Source: Lewinellaceae bacterium (GTDB lineage Bacteria > Bacteroidota > Bacteroidia > Chitinophagales > Saprospiraceae). Taken from it: a stretch of DNA of 64,000 bases. How positions within the stretch are numbered: position 1 is the first letter of the stretch; every line of letters starts with the position of its first letter. Location: positions 234,501-298,500 of the forward strand of contig JACJYG010000008.1 in assembly GCA_020636215.1 (NCBI GenBank), written 5' to 3'. Below the pieces are notes generated by a model that was not told the origin of the DNA, ran no database searches, and saw only the letters and a list, made by a program, of their open reading frames with translations. A program made the translations under genes and the position numbers. Positions 1 to 8,699 of the stretch are shown here, in pieces.

Positions 1-768
1 CTCTTCATCTGAGTCGTTCAAGCCCGGAATAACCAGCGTCGTGACTTCCAGCCAGATGCCCCGCCGGTGAACGTCCAGAATGGTGTCCAACACCGGTTGC
101 AATCTGGCCTTACATTGCTTGGTGTAAAATTCATCGCGGAAAGCCTTCAGGTCGATATTCATTGCGTGAAGGTGGAGGCCCATAGCATCCAGAGCCTCTT
201 CGGATTCATAGCCGTTGCTTACAAATACATTCCGGATATTGTACTGAGCGGCCAGAAGGGCTGTATCATGAAGGTATTCGAAGAATATGACGGGCTCGTT
301 ATAGGTGTAGGCAATGGAGGGGATTTGCTTGCCAACACATATCTTGACGATTTCTTCCGGAGAGAGTTTGTAGCCATAACGGCCAACTTCAAACTCGATA
401 AACGCACTTCTTTTTTCTTTCATCAACCTTTCCCGAATCGTTCGGGCTACCTGTGAAAGATCCCAGTTCTGACAGAAAGTGCAACCAAAGTTGCAGCCTA
501 CAGTACCCACGGAAAAAACCTCCGTACCAGGCAAAAAATGAAATAAGGGTTTTTTCTCTATAGGATCGATATTCACCGCAGAAGCTCTGCCGTACACGAG
601 CAAGTATAACTTACCCTCTTTATTCTCCCGGACGCCACAGACGCCGGCTTGCCCATTCTTAATTACACAACGAAGCTTGCAGGCTGTGCAGCGCACGGCT
701 TCCTTGTCGAGCGTTTCGTACAAGGTGGCTTCCTGTAATGCCGTTTCGTGCAAAATTTCCTCGTACAT
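1..768 (-). CDS. AmmeMemoRadiSam system radical SAM enzyme (3' end beyond window)
   Basis: Reading leftward from ATG at 768 the frame stays open for 256 codons to the window edge, so the C-terminus is missing. Residues 27-44 hold a Cys-rich N-terminal piece (CTACKLRC, then GVCGVRENK). The radical SAM cluster motif CxxxCxxC is C92, C96, C99 in GCNFGCTFCQNW, followed by a YTYNEP segment and a later DLKAF segment. These features are typical of the PflA-like radical SAM protein of the AMMECR1/MEMO1-linked set, a group whose substrate is not established. The usual partners (AMMECR1 and MEMO1 homologues) are not in the window and could lie beyond its left end. A GGAAT sequence lies just upstream of the start. 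Confidence 0.85.
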   Translation of the reverse strand, partial: MYEEILHETALQEATLYETLDKEAVRCTACKLRCVIKNGQAGVCGVRENKEGKLYLLVYGRASAVNIDPIEKKPLFHFLPGTEVFSVGTVGCNFGCTFCQNWDLSQVARTIRERLMKEKRSAFIEFEVGRYGYKLSPEEIVKICVGKQIPSIAYTYNEPVIFFEYLHDTALLAAQYNIRNVFVSNGYESEEALDAMGLHLHAMNIDLKAFRDEFYTKQCKARLQPVLDTILDVHRRGIWLEVTTLVIPGLNDSDEE

Positions 769-943
769 CAATTCCTATTTGATGAAGCGATGGAAAGAAC
801 TTTACGCACTCCCGCGAATGGAATGCTCCTCTACAAAAGAAACAATTCAGAGAACCGAACGATTCAATTCGAAAGCATAAAAAGGTATGGATTGAGGAAT
901 GGAAGCCCCTATACCAGCAAAAGCAGTAATCACTAAAATGCTC

Positions 944-1717
944 CTACAAATCTATCTTTAGATAGACCGGGCAATGATCGGAATGCACCACATCCGTCAT
1001 CTGATAGGCCTCCAGGAGCTTGTCCCTCAGATTGTCGGTCACTGATTGGTAGTCGATGCGCCAGCCCTTGTTGTTCTCGCGGGCGCGGGCGCGAAAACTC
1101 CACCAGCTGTATTCCACCTTATCGGGATTGAGGAAGCGGAAGGCATCGGTGAAGCCATTATTAAACCATTTGCTCATCCACTCGCGCTCTTCGGGCAGGA
1201 AACCGGAAGAAGTTTTGTTGCGCACCGGGTCGTGGATGTCTATTTCGGTGTGGGCGATATTGTAATCCCCAACGATAATCAACTTGGGGCGTTCTTTTTT
1301 CAGCTCGCCTACCCAACGGAAGAAGTCATCCAGGAATTCCATTTTAAAGGCCTGCCGTTCATCGCCGGTGGTGCCGGAGGGAAAATAGCAATTCAGCAGT
1401 GTCCAGTCGCCGAAATCGGTTCGCAGGATACGCCCTTCCCGGTCGTATTTATCAATTCCACAACCAACGATGACATCATCGGGTGGGATACGGGAGAAAG
1501 TCGCTACACCGCTGTAGCCTTTTTTCTCGGCGCTGTGCCAGTGCTGCTCGTACCCCAGCGCTTCAAATTCCTGCCGCTCCGCCACCTGATCGGGCTGAGC
1601 TTTGGTTTCCTGTACACAGAAAATATCGATGTCGTGTTGCTTCAGCCAGGCCAGCAGGCTTTTGCTAAGCGCCGCCCGGATGCCGTTGAGATTATAGGAT
1701 ACGATGGTTTTTGCCAT
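944..1717 (-). CDS. xth: Exodeoxyribonuclease III (AP endonuclease)
   Basis: 257 residues, normal length for the ExoIII/EEP-fold family. It cuts DNA 5' of abasic sites and removes 3' blocks in base-excision repair, in the cytoplasm. Visible signatures in order: N-terminal SYNLNGIRAA, the metal-binding Glu in VQETKAQ, the GDYNIAHTEID segment, the WSFRARARENNKGWRIDY segment and the C-terminal SDHCPVYL with the catalytic Asp-His pair. The gene stands alone between the radical SAM gene and a divergent acyl-CoA synthetase. The long open frame on the opposite strand over the same bases is an antisense shadow. Confidence 0.96.
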   Translation of the reverse strand: MAKTIVSYNLNGIRAALSKSLLAWLKQHDIDIFCVQETKAQPDQVAERQEFEALGYEQHWHSAEKKGYSGVATFSRIPPDDVIVGCGIDKYDREGRILRTDFGDWTLLNCYFPSGTTGDERQAFKMEFLDDFFRWVGELKKERPKLIIVGDYNIAHTEIDIHDPVRNKTSSGFLPEEREWMSKWFNNGFTDAFRFLNPDKVEYSWWSFRARARENNKGWRIDYQSVTDNLRDKLLEAYQMTDVVHSDHCPVYLKIDL

Positions 1718-1921
1718 AGTTTGTGGTTTGGGGAGTAAAGATAGGGAAAGCTAGCGTCACGGAAGTCATACCATATAGCCTTCTCCAGCCGGAAAGGGTG
1801 GCAAGCTGAATACCTGGAGCGATGATCACTACCGTTTTCAGTTGCGCATAACGAGAATGATCAATGAATACTTTTTTTTCGTAGTTTTAAAGAAACAATT
1901 CGAAAACCAGTTTACCCGCTT

Positions 1922-3715
1922 ATGGACTTCCGGCGGCTTTTCGACATTTTGCCCTATCAACAGGCCCGCTTTCCCCAGGCGGTAGCCCTTGCGTACCGGG
2001 CCGGGCAGCAGTGGGAGACCTATTCTACCAATGATTGTATCAACGAGGTAAACCGGGTGAGCGCCGGATTGCTTCAGCTGGGGCTGAAACGGGGCGACAA
2101 AGTGGCCATCCTCGCCCAGGGTGGTAGCCCCCGCTGGGTATTTCTGGATTTTGGCATGCAGCAGATTGGCGTGGTTCCTGTGCCCATCCACGCCACTGCC
2201 AGCCGGGAAGAACTGGCTTATATCCTTCAGGAAGCCGAGGTGCTCTACTGTATCGTGTCCGACCAGCAACAACTGGAACGGGTGATGAGCCTCCAACCGA
2301 AGCTCTCTCAGCTCAAAGGTTATTTTTCCATGCAGCCGTTATCAGATGTCCCTGGATGGGCGCAACTCCTGGCCGAACCCTCCTCCCGGCATATGGAAGC
2401 CTTTCAGGGTTTGCGAGCCGCAATCCATGAAGACGACCTGGCCACCATAATTTACACCTCCGGTACAACTGGGGAGCCTAAAGGGGTCATGCTTTCTCAC
2501 AAAAATATCGTCAGTAACATCAAGGCGACTATGGCGCTACTTCCGGCAGATTACAGCAAAAGGGCCATCAGTTTTCTGCCGCTCAGCCACATTTTTGAGC
2601 GCATGGTCGCGTACACCTACTTGGCTGCCGGTACTTCCCTGTATTTCGCCGGAGAACCGGACAAGTTAATGGAAACGATCCGGGACACCCACCCGCATTA
2701 TTTTACTGCCGTACCCCGTTTTCTGGAAAAAGCCCATGACGAGATCATGGCTCGCGTCAGCCGCCGCTCCAGGTTTGTACGGGGGCTGGTGCGCTGGGCC
2801 GTCGCTATCGGAGAAAAGTACAGGGAACGTGTCCGCTTCGGGCCCGCGTACCGGATTCAATTATTCTGGGCCAACCTCCTGGTATTTCGGGTTTGGCGGC
2901 GCCAACTGGGCGGAAAAGTGGAGGGTGTTTTCGTCGGGGCGGCGGCGCTGCAACCCCGGCTGGCGCGCTTGTTTTCCGCAGCCGGTATTCCCATCTTTGA
3001 AGGCTATGGCCTGACGGAGACTTCGCCGGTCATTGCTTTTAACCGGTTCGAACCCGGGGGCTCCCGCTTTGGCAGCGCCGGTATCCCCATTCCCGGACTG
3101 GAACTTAAAATTGACAAGCCGGATAACGAAGAGGAGGGGGAGATCCTGGTCAAGGGCCCCAATGTGATGATGGGGTATTACAAACGGGAAACCGAAACCA
3201 AAGCTGCATTCACCAGCGACGGCTGGTTCAAAACCGGCGATGTAGGCCGGATTGTCCACAAACGCTTTCTGGAGATTACGGGGCGAAAAAAGGACATTTT
3301 CAAAACGTCCAGCGGTAAATATGTCGCCCCCCAGGAAATTGAAAACCGCCTGAAGGCCTCTCCTTTTATCGAACAATGCCTCGCCATTGGCTTTCAACGC
3401 CCTTTTGTCACTGCGCTGGTCCTGCCTAACTTTGAAGCACTTAGGCAATGGTGCGCCGAACAGAACATTCACTGGACCGCCCCACCCTATATGATACACA
3501 ACCACAAAGTGATACACCTAATGGACGAAGAAGTGAACCGAATCAACGAAGATCTGCCTAACTTCAAGCGAATCCGTAATCTCCAATTACTTTCCGAGGG
3601 CTGGACGGCGGAAACCGGTGAACTGACCCCGACACTCAAAGCCCGGCGGGAGGTAATATTTGAAAAGTACCGGATAACAATCGAGACGCTTTACGAACAG
3701 GGCGCCCGTCTGTGA
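1922..3715 (+). CDS. Long-chain acyl-CoA synthetase (AMP-forming), paralogue 1
   Basis: 597 residues of the ANL (acyl-adenylate-forming) superfamily, FadD15-like. It would activate a fatty acid with ATP and join it to CoA at the inner membrane. The P-loop-like motif IIYTSGTTGEPKGVMLSH lies near residue 180, GYGLTETSP near 360, the hinge/TGD segment (FKTGDVG) near 435 and the GRKKDIFKTSSGKYVAP region near 455. It is followed 53 bp later by a paralogue in the same direction, so the pair probably arose by tandem duplication and is co-transcribed. Compared with its neighbour it has a shorter central region and a different C-terminus, so substrate preference may differ. The substrate cannot be read from sequence. 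Confidence 0.93.
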   Translation: MDFRRLFDILPYQQARFPQAVALAYRAGQQWETYSTNDCINEVNRVSAGLLQLGLKRGDKVAILAQGGSPRWVFLDFGMQQIGVVPVPIHATASREELAYILQEAEVLYCIVSDQQQLERVMSLQPKLSQLKGYFSMQPLSDVPGWAQLLAEPSSRHMEAFQGLRAAIHEDDLATIIYTSGTTGEPKGVMLSHKNIVSNIKATMALLPADYSKRAISFLPLSHIFERMVAYTYLAAGTSLYFAGEPDKLMETIRDTHPHYFTAVPRFLEKAHDEIMARVSRRSRFVRGLVRWAVAIGEKYRERVRFGPAYRIQLFWANLLVFRVWRRQLGGKVEGVFVGAAALQPRLARLFSAAGIPIFEGYGLTETSPVIAFNRFEPGGSRFGSAGIPIPGLELKIDKPDNEEEGEILVKGPNVMMGYYKRETETKAAFTSDGWFKTGDVGRIVHKRFLEITGRKKDIFKTSSGKYVAPQEIENRLKASPFIEQCLAIGFQRPFVTALVLPNFEALRQWCAEQNIHWTAPPYMIHNHKVIHLMDEEVNRINEDLPNFKRIRNLQLLSEGWTAETGELTPTLKARREVIFEKYRITIETLYEQGARL

Positions 3716-3768
3716 TGTTTATAATTTTTTTCCGATATTTAGTTGTTTACCAAAACTAACCCTCAATT

Positions 3769-5610
3769 ATGGAACCCAAGCGGCTTTTTGACTTTATTCA
3801 CTACCAACAGGAAAACCATCCGTTAGAAGAAGCCTTTGGCAATCGGGTCGACGGCAAATGGGCCTTTATCAGCACCCAAAAAGCTATCGATTTGGCCAAT
3901 AAAGTGAGTAGGGGCTTATTGAAACTTGGCGTACAAGCCGGCGACAAGATTGCCGTGGCCGTCTATAAAAATCGGCCGGAATGGGTCGTTCTGGACATCG
4001 GTATTCAGCAGATTGGCGCCATCAATGTGCCAGTGTATCCTACCATCAGCCCAAGGGAGTACGAATATATTTTTAACGACTCTGGAGTCAAATACTGCTT
4101 TGTAGGCAGCGATGACCTCTATGACAAGGTGCGCAAGGCGCAGCAAGAGGTGCCTTCCCTGAAGGAAGTCTACACCTTTGACCGCCAACAGGGCAGGCCT
4201 TATTGGGAAGACATCTTCAGTGAGGAAGGACAAGGTGAAGTGGAAGCGCGCAAAGCCGCTGTGCTGCCGGAAGCCCTGGCCACCATCATCTACACTTCCG
4301 GAACGACCGGCAACCCCAAAGGGGTGATGCTTTCCCATCACAACATCGTCAGTAATGTCTTGTCGGTAAAGAACATCTTCCCCATTGAAGCCGGCGACCG
4401 GATTCTCAGCTTCCTGCCGATCTGCCATATCTTTGAACGGGTCGCTCTATATGTTTACACCTTTAAATGCACCAGCATCGCTTTCACCGGCACCGATAAC
4501 CTGGGGGGCGACGAAGGAGATCTGAAAGCCGTGCGCCCCCACTTCTTCACCACTGTTCCCCGGCTTTTGGAAAAAGTCTACGAAAAAATCTACAATAAAG
4601 GGCTTGCCCTCACCGGCGCCAAAAAAAGCCTGTTCTTCTGGGCGCTGAGCCTCACGGAAGATTATGAATACGATAAAACTTACACTGGGCTGGCTGGCCT
4701 TAAGTACAGTATCGCCGATAAGCTCATCTTCAGCAAGTGGCGCGAGGCGCTGGGCGGGCGTGTGAAAGGAATCGTCACCGGAGCAGCCCCCTGCCCCATT
4801 AAGATGGCGCGGGTGTTTTCCGCTGCTGGCATTCCCATTCGCGAAGGGTATGGCCTAACGGAAACTTCGCCTGGCCTGGCCGTCGGCCGGTTCGAACCAG
4901 GGGGGGCTATGTTAGGCACGATCGGGCCTGCTATTGAGGGGGTTGAATTGCTGATCGATGCTTCCGATGGCGATTACCGGGAAGGCGAAGGGGAAATTTT
5001 AGCTAAAGGCCCCAACATCATGATGGGATACTATAATAAACCGGAAGCCACAGCTGAAGTAATGAAGGAAATCAATGGAGAACGTTGGTTCTGCACCGGC
5101 GACATCGGCACCCTGGTGGAAAAAGCCGGAGGTGGGAAATTCCTGAAGATCACTGACCGGAAAAAGGAACTGTTGAAGACTTCCGGCGGCAAGTATGTCG
5201 CTCCGGCGCCAATAGAAAACAAAATCAAAGAAGATTTCCTCGTAGAGCAGGTGATGGTTGTCGGTGATAAACAAAAATTCGTCTCTGCCCTCATCATCCC
5301 TTCAGAGGAAACACTGCACGATTGGTGCGGCCGCCACAACATTCAATGGTCTTCACTGGCAGAAGCCGTTGCAAGCCCACTGGTCAATGAGAAATTCGAG
5401 GAAATCATCGCCCGGTACAATCCATTGTTTAGCAAAACCGAGCAGATCAAAAAATTCAGATTGATCGCCGCAAGCTGGGACCCCATAAAAACGGATGGGA
5501 CGGAAGCGGAGCTTACCCCTACGATGAAGCTAAAAAGAAGGGTGATCATGGAAAAATACCAGGATGTGATCGAATCTATTTACGCCGAAGTAGAAGCGCC
5601 TGCCGGGTAG
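3769..5610 (+). CDS. Long-chain acyl-CoA synthetase (AMP-forming), paralogue 2
   Basis: 613 residues, same family and order of motifs as the preceding gene: IIYTSGTTGNPKGVMLSH near residue 175, EGYGLTETSPGLA near 360, FCTGDIGTL near 440 and DRKKELLKTSGGKYVAP near 460. It differs in the central lid region (EDYEYDKTYTGLAGLKYSIAD) and carries the C-terminal extension with LTPTMKLKRRVI that is common in bacterial long-chain forms. Role is fatty-acid activation for beta-oxidation or phospholipid synthesis. A stem-loop about 160 nt downstream is the likely end of the transcript. Confidence 0.94.
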   Translation: MEPKRLFDFIHYQQENHPLEEAFGNRVDGKWAFISTQKAIDLANKVSRGLLKLGVQAGDKIAVAVYKNRPEWVVLDIGIQQIGAINVPVYPTISPREYEYIFNDSGVKYCFVGSDDLYDKVRKAQQEVPSLKEVYTFDRQQGRPYWEDIFSEEGQGEVEARKAAVLPEALATIIYTSGTTGNPKGVMLSHHNIVSNVLSVKNIFPIEAGDRILSFLPICHIFERVALYVYTFKCTSIAFTGTDNLGGDEGDLKAVRPHFFTTVPRLLEKVYEKIYNKGLALTGAKKSLFFWALSLTEDYEYDKTYTGLAGLKYSIADKLIFSKWREALGGRVKGIVTGAAPCPIKMARVFSAAGIPIREGYGLTETSPGLAVGRFEPGGAMLGTIGPAIEGVELLIDASDGDYREGEGEILAKGPNIMMGYYNKPEATAEVMKEINGERWFCTGDIGTLVEKAGGGKFLKITDRKKELLKTSGGKYVAPAPIENKIKEDFLVEQVMVVGDKQKFVSALIIPSEETLHDWCGRHNIQWSSLAEAVASPLVNEKFEEIIARYNPLFSKTEQIKKFRLIAASWDPIKTDGTEAELTPTMKLKRRVIMEKYQDVIESIYAEVEAPAG

Positions 5611-5766
5611 GGGTAGGCGCAATGGATTGATGGGCTCCATCTCTTTGAGCCGGGCCAGCTTTAGACAGTCCCGGTTCATCCTTGTTTCCCGGCTGAGCCA
5701 GTTTGCGCTGCAAAGCACAATGGAAGCCGGAATACCAATAAACAGGATTCATCCCGAATTTAAAAG

Positions 5767-5786
5767 AAGGGGCTATTGCCCCCTTT
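5767..5786 (+). terminator. Stem-loop after the acyl-CoA synthetase pair
   Basis: AAGGGGC, a TATT loop, then GCCCCCTTT: a GC-rich stem running into a short T-rich stretch, about 160 nt past the second synthetase. It looks like an intrinsic terminator; the rest of the 5611-5891 gap holds nothing I recognise. Confidence 0.5.
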
Positions 5787-5891
5787 CTCTAAAGCAAGCT
5801 AGAGTCCACGGCTCTGGCCACCAACGAATGGAGTTCATGGCGAACTTCATTTATTATTTTCGAGAAATTCGGGATGCTTCCTATTTCTAAT

Positions 5892-6017
5892 TTAGCCCGG
5901 AAGGAACTTGAAGTTCCACTGATAGATGGCTACGACCAGAATGATGAACAGTAACAGAAAGATAAAAAAGTACATCAAACAGTAGCCTTTTCCGCCAGCA
6001 TTCTTTATTTCAGACAT
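5892..6017 (-). CDS. Small single-pass membrane protein
   Basis: 41 residues: MSEIKNAGGKGYCLMYFF followed by a run of hydrophobic residues (FIFLLLFIILVVAIY) and a short tail WNFKFLPG. I take ATG at 6017 rather than the longer upstream frame because the extra upstream residues are Cys/Arg-rich and unlike a protein, and because the remaining sequence makes a tidy cytoplasmic head plus one membrane helix. It follows ppiD on the same strand but a strong terminator separates them, so it probably has its own promoter. I do not recognise a family. Confidence 0.5.
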   Translation of the reverse strand: MSEIKNAGGKGYCLMYFFIFLLLFIILVVAIYQWNFKFLPG

Positions 6018-6161
6018 GCTTTTCTTTTGTTTTGATTGCAGAAAAAATGAATCCTGAACCATCCGTTGGCAGGATGAACACCAGCGCTCAGGTAGTTTAC
6101 GCCTGAGCGTCAGAACGCTGCAAAGATGAAGAAAAATATAAAAACGGCAAAGCACAAAAAC

Positions 6162-6195
6162 AAAACGGGCCGGCTTTTCATAGCCGGCCCGTTTT
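6162..6195 (-). terminator. Intrinsic terminator of ppiD (works both ways)
   Basis: Perfect 14-bp inverted repeat AAAACGGGCCGGCT / AGCCGGCCCGTTTT around a 6-nt loop, with A tracts on one side and T tracts on the other. It sits 21 nt past the ppiD stop codon. Confidence 0.9.
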
Positions 6196-6216
6196 GTTTG
6201 CAATCTTCAGCAGCGA

Positions 6217-8325
6217 TTAATAGAACTTGGAGCGGTAATCTTCGATGTCCGCATTCTTCTTCATGGCCTGAATCAATTGGCCATTTACCTGACTGCGAAC
6301 CGGCTGTGCTATGACGCGGCGCATTTGCGGAATGTTATTGGCCGGACCAACGACCGGCTTATTGATCACTTTAGCCAAGTACACACCTGCATTGCCAACG
6401 ACCGGCTTAGAGGTTTGCCCCTGCTCCAGGTTGAACACCTCTCCAATAAGGGCCGGTTCAGAACCTAAGCTAGGCACAAAGGAAGAGGCGAAATTCACAT
6501 TGGTGGCCGTATCAACCTTCGTTTTGAAATTGGCGGCAATGGCATCCAGGTCTGTCCCCTGAATGCGCTGTTTGATGAGCTCGCCCTTTTTCCGGTTGAT
6601 CACCTGCTGTTCAATCTCATCTTTGATATTCTCTACTGAAGGAAGCCCCGGCTTTTGTATACTGCGCAAGGCGGCTACCACATACTTGTTGGTATAGTAG
6701 GAAACAGGGTCCTGGAAGGCGTAAATCTCAGGAGAAACCTCCCCTTTATCCGCATTGAAAGCCCAGCGGACCATATCGCGCGAAGACTGTCCCGCACCAA
6801 GGTTGCCCACGATGAAATCGTTTTTCTTCAGGCCTGTGGAAATCTCGATCTCCTGGCCTTCGAGTTTTTCAACCGACTGGCGGAACTGCTCAATATCTCG
6901 GTTCTCGCCAACAAATATCTGCGCCCGCTGAAAAGCTTCGTTTTGGGTGGTTTCCGAAGGCACGATAGCTTCCCGGATGAAAGCGACCTTCGCCCGCTCC
7001 GTCTTGCTGGCACTCCGGCCCAGTACCTCGATCAGGTGCCAGCCATAGCTCGTCCGGACCTTATACAATTTGCCAATCTGGCCCGTAATAAAGAGTACAT
7101 CATTATACTCCGGCACGAACTGGTTGGGCGTAATATTTTCGTATTTGCCCCCTTTGCTGGCGCTTCCAGGGTCCTGGCTGAACTTGACCGCAAGAGAATC
7201 GAAGCTGGCCGTACCGGCCAACAGGAGGTTTTCCAGGCTGTCGATGGTCTTCTTTGCAGCCGTAAAGGCAGCCGGGTTGTCTGCCGGAATAAGAATATGG
7301 CGGCTGTCGGCAGAATCCGCCATAAATACACGGTCCAGCAATTTCGCCGCCTGAAAGTCGCCGGCATCGACATAAGGGCCATATACCGAACCAACCGGAA
7401 TATTGAAGATCGTATCGGCAATTGCCGGCGGCAATTCCTCCTTGGAGAAGTAGTTGGCGCTGATCTGCCCGTAATTGCGCGTCACAAAGGCGGAATCATT
7501 GTCGGTGGTTTCAAAATCGGGTACCAGGTCCGCGATTTTCTTCCGCAACGCAGCGGAATCCTCCGCTGAAGGCAAAATGTCAAATACCGTGTACTCGAGC
7601 TTGCGGGTTTCCTCGTCCTGCTTGAAGCGGGCTTCATTTTCCTTAAGGTACTGCTTGTAGTCCTCATCGCTAAGCGTCACCTCGGTATTGTCGATTTCAT
7701 CGAAGGGGATCTTCACGTAGGCAAAGTCAATTGCCTGGTTTTGTTCGATATGCCCCATCTCTACCATCCAGGTGGGCGTGTAGATCGCTTTGCCGATCAT
7801 GTTGTTGATCTTGCTCTGAAGGCGGTCTTTTATAATCTCTTTTTCCTGCTGCGCCCAGTAAGAACGCATGCGGGGGTCCGTGAAAGTTCCATCTTCAATT
7901 GCCTTGCGGATCTCATTCAACTGCTGGAAATTCACCTGACGGGTATTGGGGTCGGCAAAGCGCTGCTGAATAATAGGGCTGGGGGTGGGCCCAAACTCCA
8001 GGTCCAGGAGCTCTGTCTTGCTGACGCCCAGGCCAAGCGCATCGGCTTCTTCCTGTACGATGGCCTCTTCCACAAAGTAGTTCCAAAGGGACTGCCGGCG
8101 GCTGAAGACCTCCCCACCTGAGTTGCCATACAATACCTGCTCCACGCGGTTGAACTGGTTCCAATCCAGTTTTTTCCCGTCAATGCTACCCAGAGTGAAC
8201 TGGGAGCTGCCAAATACACTCTGCTGGCCAGAAGTCATATCCATCACAATGAAACCGATAAGGCCCAGTGCGATCAATACGACCAGGATCCATGAGTTCT
8301 TCCGAATTTTACTGATCAAAGCCAT
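6217..8325 (-). CDS. ppiD: Membrane-anchored peptidyl-prolyl isomerase (PpiD/SurA-like chaperone)
   Basis: 702 residues. Residues 11-30 are a membrane anchor (NSWILVVLIALGLIGF), followed by a SurA_N-like chaperone helix region (residues 40-230, starting GSIDGKKLDWNQF), a parvulin/PpiC rotamase domain near residues 335-440 (DSRHILIPAD ... FDSLAVKFSQDPGSASKGG ... YGWHLIEVLGR) and a second helical region at the C-terminus. It should help outer-membrane and secreted proteins fold as they leave the Sec translocon, on the periplasmic face of the inner membrane. Bacteroidota PpiD homologues usually have this size. A candidate promoter lies about 110 nt upstream and a perfect terminator follows. Confidence 0.92.
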   Translation of the reverse strand: MALISKIRKNSWILVVLIALGLIGFIVMDMTSGQQSVFGSSQFTLGSIDGKKLDWNQFNRVEQVLYGNSGGEVFSRRQSLWNYFVEEAIVQEEADALGLGVSKTELLDLEFGPTPSPIIQQRFADPNTRQVNFQQLNEIRKAIEDGTFTDPRMRSYWAQQEKEIIKDRLQSKINNMIGKAIYTPTWMVEMGHIEQNQAIDFAYVKIPFDEIDNTEVTLSDEDYKQYLKENEARFKQDEETRKLEYTVFDILPSAEDSAALRKKIADLVPDFETTDNDSAFVTRNYGQISANYFSKEELPPAIADTIFNIPVGSVYGPYVDAGDFQAAKLLDRVFMADSADSRHILIPADNPAAFTAAKKTIDSLENLLLAGTASFDSLAVKFSQDPGSASKGGKYENITPNQFVPEYNDVLFITGQIGKLYKVRTSYGWHLIEVLGRSASKTERAKVAFIREAIVPSETTQNEAFQRAQIFVGENRDIEQFRQSVEKLEGQEIEISTGLKKNDFIVGNLGAGQSSRDMVRWAFNADKGEVSPEIYAFQDPVSYYTNKYVVAALRSIQKPGLPSVENIKDEIEQQVINRKKGELIKQRIQGTDLDAIAANFKTKVDTATNVNFASSFVPSLGSEPALIGEVFNLEQGQTSKPVVGNAGVYLAKVINKPVVGPANNIPQMRRVIAQPVRSQVNGQLIQAMKKNADIEDYRSKFY

Positions 8326-8435
8326 CTCTACGACTGATGTTTTAGAAAATCATTATTCTGTTACCTGTACTATACCCCCAACGTTTTGCTTAGGCGGCAT
8401 AGGGCCTTAAGCGGTTACTGTCCGCTAAGGAGACG

Positions 8436-8472
8436 CAAAGATAAAACTACATTTGAAAAAAACCACACAAAA
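8436..8472 (-). promoter_or_regulatory. Candidate Bacteroidota promoter for ppiD
   Basis: On the reverse strand TATCTTTG (8443-8436) fits the Bacteroidota -7 consensus TAnnTTTG, with TTTTG (8472-8468) 24 nt further upstream as a -33 element. The spacing is slightly long. The start codon lies about 110 nt downstream. Confidence 0.4.
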
Positions 8473-8544
8473 CTCAAGTGCTTTAACAGCTAATTTCAAA
8501 ATGCACAATGGTTTATGTATCTGAGGATTGGCATTAGGGGCGGA

Positions 8545-8699
8545 AATGTCGCACGTCGCACGTCACAGGCAACAGACCTGCAGGTTGCAAGTCTCGCCGC
8601 AGGATGACAAAACCACCAGTGAGCCTGCTCACCCCATGACGTGATGACGCGCCGACATGCGACGTGCGACGTACAGACGTGCAGACGTGCAGACGTACG
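8545..8699. repeat. ACGT-rich short repeats between radical SAM gene and ppiD
   Basis: The left edge holds GTCGCACGTCGCACGT and the right edge the inverse GCGACGTGCGACGT, followed by three overlapping copies of CAGACGTG directly against the stop codon of the radical SAM gene. Between them is a partly palindromic stretch (GCAAC ... CCTGCAGG ... GTTGC). I see no coding sequence. It may be a dispersed palindromic repeat; with one copy in the window I cannot say more. Confidence 0.45.

Noticed and set aside
1046..1738. 230-codon open frame antisense to exonuclease III
   Set aside because: It lies wholly over a well-supported gene, shows no protein-family sequence, and is of the kind GC-rich antisense frames produce by chance. 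Similar long antisense frames over ppiD (6655-7569), atpD (30480-31259), pepP (26143-26856) and the NDP-forming synthetase (60371-61393) were dropped for the same reason.
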